NCBI GenBank assembly: GCA_965652145.1
Contig: CBFGTV010000026.1
Coordinates: forward strand, 1-43,945
DNA: 43,945 bases
Direction: 5' to 3'
Source: CBFGTV01 sp965652145
GTDB taxonomy: Bacteria > Bacillota > Clostridia > Peptostreptococcales > Natronincolaceae
Each line of letters begins with the position of its first letter. The stretch's first letter is position 1. Both the position numbers and the translations under genes were made by a program. The notes beneath the pieces are model-generated. The model was given only the letters and a program-made list of their open reading frames with translations, had not been told where the DNA came from and searched no databases. This document shows, piece after piece, positions 25,501 to 32,174 of this stretch.

Positions 25501-25696
25501 TCCTCTGTATGGAGAAGCAGTAATCCCTACCCCGACCCAAACTTCGTACCAGCAGCTTTTTATCAATGGTGTCCTACAGCCCCCTGTCAACTATCTGATT
25601 GAACAGAATGTATTAACCCTGACCACCGTTGATCTTCCCCTGAAAGACAGCCCCATCACATTACAATCAATCATATTAATCATAAAGGAGAGCTGA
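22586..25696 (+). CDS. Large composite DUF4183/DUF11-like/SPOCS-like surface protein
   Basis: A 1036-aa protein of repeated domains. DUF4183 units appear near residues 60-140 and twice at the C-terminus (YNLYINGVLQPPVNYEIE, FNLFINGVLQPHSNYAV, QQLFINGVLQPPVNYLIE). Four DUF11-like beta-sandwich units lie between them (KITNNGPLPINNITVTDSIL, KITNLTESTIENVIVTDYIL, KVTNNGFGPVSNIQLTDSLL and a more diverged one). Residues about 595-730 resemble the SPOCS/DUF3794 domain of spore-coat proteins (LDIMVETNTVS, ending SSVIKVIGLMDMLIPSF). Cysteine-rich links flank that domain. There is no signal peptide. I start at ATG 22586 with GGAG 8 nt upstream, not the TTG at 22553. The domain layout suggests a spore-surface structural protein; glycosylation by the neighbouring operon is inference. 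Confidence 0.8.
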   Translation: MERAGPINRLLCKNDKVVHNFLKAGLQKSLNGMGAGSHSNWINRLADQGIIKVITYQYNAQAQANKWIYTNDDEILAYGNQGILDPGEVSYYNLYINGVLQPPVNYEIEKGRLILKTQDLPLVGSPIIISFVTLLGNGSTPFNRAQATGHTPKGSITWGPVEDIEIDYGASKQYLKAEKEILSGPDIIYSGQQALWQCQIKITNNGPLPINNITVTDSILLDELAQLEVSPQSAGEVDMNGPSLTWKIDALAPEASMTLTMTISGVFRASGLRFLNRVIAMGNDSTGHLRSQAVSGRAIEVLKGLHLSQSITDGPLVIGRGGSAHWRIEMMLYNESNQEVTEAIVRNCLLASRVEQIKIISASQGRASLIDKAIEWRAGPLKAREAVFLVFDIVASFEGEGAERLSIAEAVGKIDSIEINGGPSSDINIKVLPKRDSCPPPLNLEKRIIVEPLTAFRGEVKSWRFSIKITNLTESTIENVIVTDYILLDEIKKIIPLSNIPGKYTLLEDQIIWQLDFLSPGKSMVAVFEVTGAFQWTGLRSLSRALGVGRRLKGEVCWLSNVASGPNIRVLDFIKDQKPACVSLKKVFSQCKQRNCFEDVSIDLGNHEFERIQFQPGHIVKGSLTICSLAHRPDFKRITFHLRIPFSVFTRDGTIISGNLPDLLKNVVVFIPQTRDELTLDIMVETNTVSLGKPSVQTGQLRLSAGISSVIKVIGLMDMLIPSFDLNYIPGPCEDYIEYKPCRKLNYCRPALGQHCDTQLGNLIIEKYILDGPLRIQPQGLYTWNIQIKVTNNGFGPVSNIQLTDSLLIDQISQIQISSTSQGKATHRERQIIWQIGTLSAGEMVVLTATIWGTFTNPYEVLNLQYNTVSKGMKRVFTDEDEIKVYGSTGIPNPEQVSFFNLFINGVLQPHSNYAVQEGQLTLTTEDIPPEGAPIILESLVIKDCSGGLIKATDLLYSSLASGRTYTAQDGIPLYGEAVIPTPTQTSYQQLFINGVLQPPVNYLIEQNVLTLTTVDLPLKDSPITLQSIILIIKES

Positions 25697-25717
25697 CTAA
25701 TCCTTCAGCTCTCCTTT
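25684..25717. terminator. Hairpin overlapping the stop codon of the large surface protein
   Basis: Perfect 13-bp stem: AAAGGAGAGCTGA at 25684-25696 and TCAGCTCTCCTTT at 25705-25717, with an 8-nt loop. The left arm includes the TGA stop. The minus-strand gene at 25730 ends 13 nt away, so it can serve both convergent genes. Confidence 0.75.
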
Positions 25718-25729
25718 AGCGACCATTAC

Positions 25730-25984
25730 TTATTTTTCATCTTGATAAACTTCTCCTTGAATTATCACTCGACCTTGATCCGGGCACCTCATTTGAAATA
25801 TCTTGGCTTTAGTATCACCGTAATCTAAGCTGCCGTTATTTAATAAAACATAGATGCTTGGGTAGATACTCTGCCATAATTCATGACATATTGGGGGACA
25901 AATATCCTCAACAAGATAGCTATCCCCTGCCTGATGATAATTTCCCCGACACTTGCTTTCTAAAACTGTTAATTTGACCTTCAT
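25730..25984 (-). CDS. TIGR04076 family protein
   Basis: An 84-aa protein of the TIGR04076 family, of unknown function and widespread in anaerobes. The family pattern is visible: CRGNYHQAGDSYLVED, then CPPICHELWQSIYPSIYVLL with its paired cysteines, a NNGSLDYGD turn and RCPDQGRVIIQGEV. The conserved cysteines suggest metal or redox chemistry. Its start overlaps the end of the ROK kinase gene by 4 nt (ATGA), so the two are coupled, though no shared function is known. Confidence 0.8.
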   Translation of the reverse strand: MKVKLTVLESKCRGNYHQAGDSYLVEDICPPICHELWQSIYPSIYVLLNNGSLDYGDTKAKIFQMRCPDQGRVIIQGEVYQDEK

Positions 25985-26886
25985 ATCAGCTTCTTCTTCA
26001 CCAGGTGCATAGCCCCCACCATACCAGGCTCTGTTAATTGAGCTAAGGCAACCTGAATTTTTCCCCGCATAATGGGATAAATATACTGCTCAAATCTTAC
26101 CTTCATTTGGTCTGGAAAATCGGGAACTGCCTTTGCTACACCGCCCCCCAGCACAAATATATGGGGTTCAATTACATGGGCGATGGCCGCCATTCCCTTG
26201 GCAAGGGAATCTAAGCCACTTTCGACAATTTCCCTGGCAATTGGGTGGTTTTCCTGGGCCAATAAAAATATTTCGTGGGCCTGCTCCAGGGCCAATCCCC
26301 TTTCCCTGGCCTGCTTCAGCATACAGGTTCCGCTGACCATCCCCTCAAGGGAGCCGGAATTTAAATAGCTATGCTTCACCGGCTGGTCTGAGACAATAAT
26401 GTTCCCTATTTCCCCTGCGTTTCCATAGGCACCGGATATAATCTCACCATTGATACACAAGCCGCCCCCCACCCCGGTACTGACAGTAATATAAAATACA
26501 ATGGGTAGTCCCTTCCCTGCCCCCTCCATGCTTTCGGCCAGGGCCGCCACATTACAGTCATTTTCAATATAGCAGGGTATGCCGAAGGATTGGGTTATAA
26601 TCTGGGCAAGGGGAATTTCATCCCATCCTGGCAGGTTTACCGGGCCCAGCACCACCCCTTCATGGGGATTTAAGGGCCCTGGCATACCGATTCCGATTCC
26701 GCCAATGGAGTAACGGGCCATCAGGTTATTTATTTGGGTCTTAAGATTATTAATAATATAATCCGGCCCCTTGTCTGCCTCCGTTGACAGCTTTTCCTGA
26801 AATAAAAGCCTGTTCTCCTGGTCAAACAGGCCAATACGAATATTGGTACCTCCAAAATCCACCCCAATTAAATGTTTTTCTTTCAT
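25981..26886 (-). CDS. ROK family sugar kinase
   Basis: A 301-aa ROK protein, probably a cytoplasmic glucokinase- or fructokinase-type enzyme using ATP. The phosphate loop is GVDFGGTNIRIGLF at residue 8, with GIGMPGPLNPHEG, the catalytic aspartate region YIENDCNVAALAE and VFYITVSTGVGGGLCINGEI. It lacks an N-terminal helix-turn-helix, so it is a kinase rather than a repressor. The usual zinc motif after GEIG (H, then CxCGxxGC) is missing: GEIGN is followed by HSYLNSGSLEGM. It may be a zinc-free variant, and the sugar cannot be named. ATG 26886 has AAGGGGG upstream. Confidence 0.85.
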   Translation of the reverse strand: MKEKHLIGVDFGGTNIRIGLFDQENRLLFQEKLSTEADKGPDYIINNLKTQINNLMARYSIGGIGIGMPGPLNPHEGVVLGPVNLPGWDEIPLAQIITQSFGIPCYIENDCNVAALAESMEGAGKGLPIVFYITVSTGVGGGLCINGEIISGAYGNAGEIGNIIVSDQPVKHSYLNSGSLEGMVSGTCMLKQARERGLALEQAHEIFLLAQENHPIAREIVESGLDSLAKGMAAIAHVIEPHIFVLGGGVAKAVPDFPDQMKVRFEQYIYPIMRGKIQVALAQLTEPGMVGAMHLVKKKLI

Positions 26887-27020
26887 ATTTTTCCCCCTTT
26901 TTTGGACTGGTTATTTTGATTAATCACTTCTTTATTCAATAGTTTAAATCTTCGCCATCGCCCTATCAATTCCTCTAATTTTCCCATTATTTTAAAGCTA
27001 AGGATTCAATTTGCTGGCTA

Positions 27021-27062
27021 AAAAACAACACCGGCCTGAGCTATCATTGCATCAGGCCGGTG
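27021..27062 (-). terminator. Rho-independent terminator of the alcohol dehydrogenase gene
   Basis: CACCGGCCTGA at 27029-27039 pairs perfectly with TCAGGCCGGTG at 27052-27062 around a 12-nt loop. On the minus strand a U-rich tract (UUGUUUUUU) follows. It begins 8 nt after the stop codon at 27071. Confidence 0.92.
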
Positions 27063-27070
27063 CTGTTTCT

Positions 27071-28201
27071 CTATGGTTTTAAAATCACTTTAATACAATT
27101 ATCCTTCTTTTCATCAAAGATCTCATAGGCATGCTCCCCTTTATCTAAAGACAGCTTGTGGGTGATGATGTCTGTGGCATCGATTTTTCCCTCCTGAATG
27201 AGCTTCAATATGGGATCAACATAGCTATGGGCGGGACACTGCCCCATCTTTAAGGTAATATTCCTTGAAAAAAAGTCACCCAGGGGAAACATGTTGTATC
27301 GGGCACCATAGACCCCTACCATGGAAACCGTGCCTCCCTTTCTGACGGCCTGGGTGGCAATTTCTATAGCTGATTTTGAACCACCCTGAAGCTTTAATGC
27401 ACTTTCAATCATCTCTAGGGTTGTCATTTTTCCATCCATACCAACACAATCTATCACCACGTCTGCCCCACCGTTGGTAATTTCCTTGATGTATTCGCCG
27501 GTGTTGTCATGATGCTGAAAATTAATGGTTTCTACACCATTGTAGCGATTAGCATGCTCCAGTCGATAATTAATATAGTCTACGGCTATGATTCGTCCGG
27601 CCCCGAAATAGGCTGCCCACTTCATGGCCAATAATCCTACGGGCCCACAGCCTAAAATCACCACCGTATCATCCTTCTTAATACCACCGTTTTCAACCCC
27701 CCAGTAGGAGGTGGGCAAAATATCTGTCAAAAATAGTACCTGTTCATCGGTCAATTCCTCTGGTACAATCGTGGGGCCAACATTGGCATAGGGAACCCTC
27801 AGGTACTCTGCCTGCCCTCCGTCATACCCACCAAAGGTTTTACTGTAGCCAAAATAGGCGCCTGTTTCACCATTCTCATTTGAATTATCACACTGACTCC
27901 ACAAATCATGCTCACAATACCAGCAGTGACCGCAGGAAATTGGAAAAGGGATAATAACTCGATCTCCCTTTTTTACCCGGTGGACATCCTTTCCGACTTC
28001 CTCCACAATTCCCATGGTCTCATGGCCCAGCACAAAGCCCTTGGGCATATTGGGCACCATCCCATGGATTAAATGAAGGTCAGATCCACAGATGGCGGTG
28101 GAGGTCACCTTTACAATAATATCATCATCCTTTTTAATTTCCGGGTCGCCAATATTTTTAACCTTTACATCCTTAATTCCTTCATATACGATGGCCTTCA
28201 T
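27071..28201 (-). CDS. Zinc-dependent alcohol dehydrogenase (MDR family, glutathione-independent type)
   Basis: A 376-aa medium-chain dehydrogenase. Catalytic zinc ligands are in AICGSDLHLIHG (Cys) and LGHETMGIVEEVG (His-Glu), and the structural zinc site is CGHCWYCEHDLWSQC with four cysteines. The NAD(P) loop is VVILGCGPVGLLAMKWAA. The extra loop and the KSAIEIATQAVRKGGTVSMV region recall glutathione-independent formaldehyde dehydrogenase-like enzymes, but the substrate is unknown. The ATG at 28201 has GGAGG upstream. It lies 86 nt after the alpha/beta hydrolase gene and is probably the last gene of the TetR-controlled operon. Confidence 0.88.
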   Translation of the reverse strand: MKAIVYEGIKDVKVKNIGDPEIKKDDDIIVKVTSTAICGSDLHLIHGMVPNMPKGFVLGHETMGIVEEVGKDVHRVKKGDRVIIPFPISCGHCWYCEHDLWSQCDNSNENGETGAYFGYSKTFGGYDGGQAEYLRVPYANVGPTIVPEELTDEQVLFLTDILPTSYWGVENGGIKKDDTVVILGCGPVGLLAMKWAAYFGAGRIIAVDYINYRLEHANRYNGVETINFQHHDNTGEYIKEITNGGADVVIDCVGMDGKMTTLEMIESALKLQGGSKSAIEIATQAVRKGGTVSMVGVYGARYNMFPLGDFFSRNITLKMGQCPAHSYVDPILKLIQEGKIDATDIITHKLSLDKGEHAYEIFDEKKDNCIKVILKP

Positions 28202-28287
28202 TTAAGCTTCCTCCCAGCATAGGTTTAGATACTATTAGGTTTTCCATCGTATTAAGAAATATGTGCATGAAGCCCCAATATTTAAAT

Positions 28288-29115
28288 TTAACAAGGTTCC
28301 TTTGGATACTTTTCAAGCAAAAAATCTAAGACCTGCTGGTTAAAATCCTTTGCTTCTTCATAAGCACCGTGGCCAAGCCCTTCATAAATTAGCAGCTTGC
28401 TTGAATTAATTTTTTCTGCCATTTCCACTGAAGTATTTTCTCCCACCACATGATCTTTATTACCTCCAATAATCAGAGTAGGGCACTGGATTAGATGCAG
28501 TTCATCATAGGCCTGATGGGTTAAACAAGCCTGTGCCTGAATTAAAAACCTATTGAAGGATTTTGGCCTGCTTATTCTGCTAATGATGGGGATAATGGGC
28601 TTATATCTTTTGTATTTTTCTTCCGTAAATGTCTTTTTAATTGTATCTGTAACCAATTCTTGATATTTATTTTCTCTGACCAATTGAATCCAATTTTTAA
28701 TAACCTGCTGCAATACAGGATTTTGCTTGGCAGCTGAAACACCTATTACTAGCTTCTTAACCCCTTCGGGATAATCAATTGCCAGGTACTGGGCAATCAT
28801 TCCACCCTGGGAAATACCCATCACATAGGCATCTTCAAGCCCCAGCATTTCCATGGCCTTCCTTTGATCTCTTGCCATATCCCTGGTGGTCATTTCTTCT
28901 TCTAATTGATTTTTTCGACTAAAAATATAAACTTGAAATATTTTAGCAAAATGGCGGTAATACCATGAAAAATTTAATGCATTGCCCTTAACAGTCTGTA
29001 GTCCATCACCTAGTCCAGGCAAAATAATGAATGGTTTATCGCCCCTACCGAAGGTAACATAGTCCATTTCAGTATCTCCCATAATGAGTTGTTTTTTTCT
29101 GGCATGATAGAGCAT
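28288..29115 (-). CDS. Alpha/beta hydrolase
   Basis: A 275-aa serine hydrolase of the alpha/beta fold. The oxyanion segment is IILPGLGDGLQTV, the nucleophile elbow is GISQGGMIAQ, the acid is in IGGNKDHVVGEN, and the histidine in YEGLGHGAYEEA. The start at ATG 29115 has GGAGG 8 nt upstream; the ATG at 29121 is too close to it. There is no signal peptide. It lies 18 nt after the TetR gene, so the regulator probably controls it. The substrate may be an ester or lactone, but none can be named. Confidence 0.85.
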   Translation of the reverse strand: MLYHARKKQLIMGDTEMDYVTFGRGDKPFIILPGLGDGLQTVKGNALNFSWYYRHFAKIFQVYIFSRKNQLEEEMTTRDMARDQRKAMEMLGLEDAYVMGISQGGMIAQYLAIDYPEGVKKLVIGVSAAKQNPVLQQVIKNWIQLVRENKYQELVTDTIKKTFTEEKYKRYKPIIPIISRISRPKSFNRFLIQAQACLTHQAYDELHLIQCPTLIIGGNKDHVVGENTSVEMAEKINSSKLLIYEGLGHGAYEEAKDFNQQVLDFLLEKYPKEPC

Positions 29116-29133
29116 GTTCATTCCCTCCCTTAT

Positions 29134-29775
29134 TTATAATCCACCCTTTAGCATTTCTATATAGCCCCTTAGCTTTTCAATGTATCGATTCTTAGCCTCA
29201 TGTAAGTCAGAAAATTCATCTATCGATCTCATAAATTCTTCGTTAAAGCCTAATAGAAACCATCTAATTATATTCAAAGCTTTTGTACTATCTCCCTTGA
29301 AGGCAGTTTCATCTATGGTCTTCAACAGGCCCTGATAAAAGTTAAGACCCATTTCTCCATATTTTAGAATGGTTTGATGGTAAATAGCTGTTTCATTTGG
29401 TGAAAAAGCCCTTTTAATAAATTTGTACTGATTAGGATGCTGAATATACCAGTCAATTTCCAGTTCTGCACACTTAATAATTCTCTCCCAGGGGTCTGTA
29501 GGAAGTGACTCCATATATTCTTTAAAGCTGCTTGATAAATTCAAAATTACATTATCTAATAAAAAAAAGTATAGGTCTTCCTTACTGGCAAAATATTTAT
29601 ACAGGCTGCCCTTGCTAATGGCTGCCTCCTTTATTATTCGATTAGTTGAACCCTCATAATAGCCGTAACAGGAAAATTCCTCCAGGGCTGAATTCAAAAT
29701 TTTATGTCTTTTTTCACTTTTTAGCTCATGGAATAATTGTAAAGGCAAGTTTATCATCTCCAGTTCGGTGACCAC
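29134..29775 (-). CDS. TetR family repressor
   Basis: A 213-aa TetR-type regulator. The DNA-binding region is residues 18-66 (KRHKILNSALEEFSCYGYYE, then IIKEAAISKGSLYKYFASKE), followed by a helical ligand-binding domain. Translation is best begun at GTG 29775, with AAAGGG 5 nt upstream; an ATG at 29757 has no usable site. That start lies inside one of two operator palindromes, so the protein probably represses its own operon with the hydrolase and dehydrogenase. The inducer is unknown. Confidence 0.88.
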   Translation of the reverse strand: MVTELEMINLPLQLFHELKSEKRHKILNSALEEFSCYGYYEGSTNRIIKEAAISKGSLYKYFASKEDLYFFLLDNVILNLSSSFKEYMESLPTDPWERIIKCAELEIDWYIQHPNQYKFIKRAFSPNETAIYHQTILKYGEMGLNFYQGLLKTIDETAFKGDSTKALNIIRWFLLGFNEEFMRSIDEFSDLHEAKNRYIEKLRGYIEMLKGGL

Positions 29776-29783
29776 GTGGTCCC
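29768..29783. promoter_or_regulatory. TetR operator O2
   Basis: GTGACCACGTGGTCCC. The core GACCACGTGGTC (29770-29781) is a perfect palindrome that shares the GACCAnnTGGTC form of O1. It overlaps the GTG start of the tetR gene. Confidence 0.7.
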
Positions 29784-29797
29784 TTTAAAATTTTATC

Positions 29798-29819
29798 TTA
29801 GTGACCAGTTGGTCACTAA
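29798..29819. promoter_or_regulatory. TetR operator O1
   Basis: TTAGTGACCA and TGGTCACTAA form 10-bp inverted arms with a 2-nt centre. It sits at the predicted transcription start of the tetR gene, so binding would block initiation. Confidence 0.8.
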
Positions 29820-29823
29820 CTAT

Positions 29824-29852
29824 AACATAGTATATTTTTAAAATATTGTCAA
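29824..29852 (-). promoter_or_regulatory. Sigma-A promoter of the tetR operon
   Basis: On the minus strand TTGACA (29852-29847) and TATGTT (29829-29824) are 17 nt apart. The predicted start falls in operator O1. Confidence 0.7.
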
Positions 29853-29938
29853 GCTTTCCGTCTGTTTGGTATTCCTTGAAAATATTTTAATTATCATTCC
29901 TATTTCCTCTATAATGAATTCTCTATACTTCAGCATAT

Positions 29939-29967
29939 TTGACACACCTTTCTGCCTGTGCTATGCT
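29939..29967 (+). promoter_or_regulatory. Sigma-A promoter of the marR/ABC operon
   Basis: TTGACA at 29939-29944 and TATGCT at 29962-29967, spaced 17 nt. Transcription would start near 29974, just before the operator palindrome. Confidence 0.7.
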
Positions 29968-29980
29968 AGTTATTATCAAA

Positions 29981-29998
29981 TAGTTGCATGAACAACTA
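29981..29998 (+). promoter_or_regulatory. Probable MarR operator
   Basis: TAGTTG and CAACTA form 6-bp inverted arms around a 6-nt centre. The size and TAGTTG arms resemble MarR-family operators. It lies between the promoter and the AGAAGGAGG binding site, so autoregulation is likely. Confidence 0.6.
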
Positions 29999-30015
29999 AT
30001 AGAAGGAGGTCTACC

Positions 30016-30462
30016 ATGGATTTACTGACGAAATATATTAGCCGTACTGCCCGCTGTGCCACCCTTTATCGAAGTAGTCAGCTGGAACAGTACGGATTAA
30101 ACGGCTGCCAGCATTCCTACATATTGAATATTTGTAAAAACCCTGGTATATCCCAGGATCAGCTGGCTAAAATCATTTATGTCAATAAAAGCAGTGTAGC
30201 AAGGCAGCTGGCCCTGCTGGAGCAGGGGGGCTTCATTACCCGAACTCCCCACGAAGCCGACAGAAGACAGATGCAGGTTTTTCCCACCGATAAGGCGCTC
30301 AATGTATACCCAAGGCTGATGGAAATACTTGAAAATTGGAATCAGCTGCTGCTGTCTGACTTTTCACCGGATGAGCAAAGGAATCTCTATGCCATGATGG
30401 AAAGGGTGATGGAACGGGCCATCAGCCTGGTATCAGAAGGAACAGCAGGTGACAAGGAATGA
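30016..30462 (+). CDS. MarR family regulator of the ABC exporter
   Basis: A 148-aa winged-helix protein of the MarR family. The DNA-binding core is at residues 45-90 (ISQDQLAKIIYVNKSSVARQ, then GGFITRTPHEADRRQMQVFP, with the wing in the conserved ADRR). The ATG at 30016 has AGAAGGAGG upstream. Its stop overlaps the first exporter gene (ATGA), and a palindrome in its leader suggests self-repression relieved by a drug or metabolite. This arrangement is common for multidrug exporters. Confidence 0.9.
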   Translation: MDLLTKYISRTARCATLYRSSQLEQYGLNGCQHSYILNICKNPGISQDQLAKIIYVNKSSVARQLALLEQGGFITRTPHEADRRQMQVFPTDKALNVYPRLMEILENWNQLLLSDFSPDEQRNLYAMMERVMERAISLVSEGTAGDKE

Positions 30463-32174
30463 GAAAATTTATTGAATATTTAAGGCCCTATTTTTCCAGA
30501 ATGCTTCTGGGCCTTACAATTAAATTCACCGGCACCATTATGGATCTGCTGCTGCCCTGGATTTTAGCCCATATGATTGACTATATTGTTCCGCAAAAAA
30601 ATGTAAGACTCATTACCCTGTGGGGCCTGATGATGGTAATTGCCTCCATCGTTGCAGTGGCAACAAACATTATTGCCAATCGAATGGCCACCAGGGTTGC
30701 CAGGGACACAACGGAAAGAATTCGCCATGATCTTTTTCAAAAAACCGTAGCCCTTTCCTGTAGTCAAGTGGATGATTTTACAATTCCATCTTTAACTTCA
30801 AGGCTTACCTCCGATACCTACCATGTTCATCATATGATCGGTATGATGCAGCGGCTGGGGGTCCGGGCTCCGATCTTATTAGTTGGAGGCCTGATGGTGA
30901 CCCTTACCCTAGACCCGGTGCTGGCATTGGTTTTATTGGGGGTACTGCCCTTTATTTCCCTTGTTATCTTCTTTGTTTCAAAGAAGGGAATTGCCCTCTA
31001 CCAGAAGCTTCAGCAGTCGGTGGATGATATGGTTCGTATCGTTCGTGAAAACATCACCGGTATTCGGGTGATCAAGGCCCTGAGTAAGGGTACCTATGAA
31101 AAAGGCCGTTTTAAGAGCATCAATAGTAAAGTCATGAAGGATGAAAAAAGGGTGGGGCTCACCATGGCCATTACCAACCCCATGATGAACCTTTTATTGA
31201 ATTTAGGCTTGACCCTGGTGATTTTGGTAGGGGCTTACCGGGTTAATGACGGCCTGACCCAGCCTGGCAAGATTATTGCCTTTTTAACCTACTTTACCAT
31301 TATCTTAAATGCTATGCTTTCAATCAGCAGAATTTTTATTATATTTTCAAAGGGAAGTGCCTCCTTTCAAAGAATTACCGAGGTACTGGAAACCCCCGAG
31401 GATTTGCTGATAGAAGACCACCTGTCCAACCATTCCGATTACCATATTTCCTTTGAAGGGGTTTCCTTTTCCTACCATAAGCAACAAAACAATTTAACGG
31501 ATATCAATTTTCAATTGAAGCCCGGTGAAACCCTTGGTATTATTGGCCCCACCGGCAGTGGAAAATCCAGTATTTTAAAGCTCTTAATGCGTTTTTACGA
31601 TGTAGATCAGGGAACTGTAAGAATCAATGGTCAGGATATCAAAAGCATTCCTAGAGAGACCCTCCACACAAAATTTGGTGTGGTGCTTCAAAATGATACC
31701 CTATTTGCCGAAACGATTGCCGAAAATATTAGCTTCGGCCGAAGGCTTCCTGAGCAGGCCCTTCGGGAGGCCGCTGGTTTTGCCCAAGCCAGGGAATTTA
31801 TCGAGGCCCAGGAAAGGGAATATCAGCATCAGCTAACGGTTAAAGGAAGCAATTTAAGCGGCGGACAAAGGCAGCGCCTGTTGATTTCCAGGGCCCTGGC
31901 AGCCAGGCCCGAAATCCTGCTTTTGGATGATTGTACCAGTGCCCTGGATTATCAAACCGATGCCCGCCTCAGAAGGGCTCTCCATAATCATTTTCAAGAT
32001 ACCACCACAATCATTGTGGCCCAACGCATCAGCTCCATCATGGATGCAGACCATATCATGGTTTTGGATGAAGGCCGAATCATTGGCTATGGAACTCACC
32101 AGGAGCTTATGGAAAATTGTGAAAGCTACGCAGAAATCAGTCGTTCTCAAATGGGGGTCAGTCAATATGCATAA
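30459..32174 (+). CDS. ABC exporter half, degenerate ATP site subunit
   Basis: A 571-aa half transporter with an N-terminal six-helix membrane domain (residues 1-310) and a nucleotide-binding domain. Walker A is GPTGSGKSS (363-371) and the signature is LSGGQ (466-470). Walker B reads ILLLDD, with Asp491 where the catalytic Glu is usual, and the switch His is Gln (VAQRIS, Q522). These changes mark the non-catalytic member of a heterodimeric exporter such as LmrCD, BmrCD or TM287/288. It is coupled to the MarR gene by a 4-nt overlap and to the next subunit by 8 nt. It probably exports drugs, lipids or peptides. Confidence 0.92.
   Translation: MRKFIEYLRPYFSRMLLGLTIKFTGTIMDLLLPWILAHMIDYIVPQKNVRLITLWGLMMVIASIVAVATNIIANRMATRVARDTTERIRHDLFQKTVALSCSQVDDFTIPSLTSRLTSDTYHVHHMIGMMQRLGVRAPILLVGGLMVTLTLDPVLALVLLGVLPFISLVIFFVSKKGIALYQKLQQSVDDMVRIVRENITGIRVIKALSKGTYEKGRFKSINSKVMKDEKRVGLTMAITNPMMNLLLNLGLTLVILVGAYRVNDGLTQPGKIIAFLTYFTIILNAMLSISRIFIIFSKGSASFQRITEVLETPEDLLIEDHLSNHSDYHISFEGVSFSYHKQQNNLTDINFQLKPGETLGIIGPTGSGKSSILKLLMRFYDVDQGTVRINGQDIKSIPRETLHTKFGVVLQNDTLFAETIAENISFGRRLPEQALREAAGFAQAREFIEAQEREYQHQLTVKGSNLSGGQRQRLLISRALAARPEILLLDDCTSALDYQTDARLRRALHNHFQDTTTIIVAQRISSIMDADHIMVLDEGRIIGYGTHQELMENCESYAEISRSQMGVSQYA

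Noticed and set aside
31927..32166. 5' extension of the second ABC subunit
   Set aside because: It is out of frame inside the first subunit's ATPase domain and has no membrane-domain similarity; ATG 32167 begins the normal protein.
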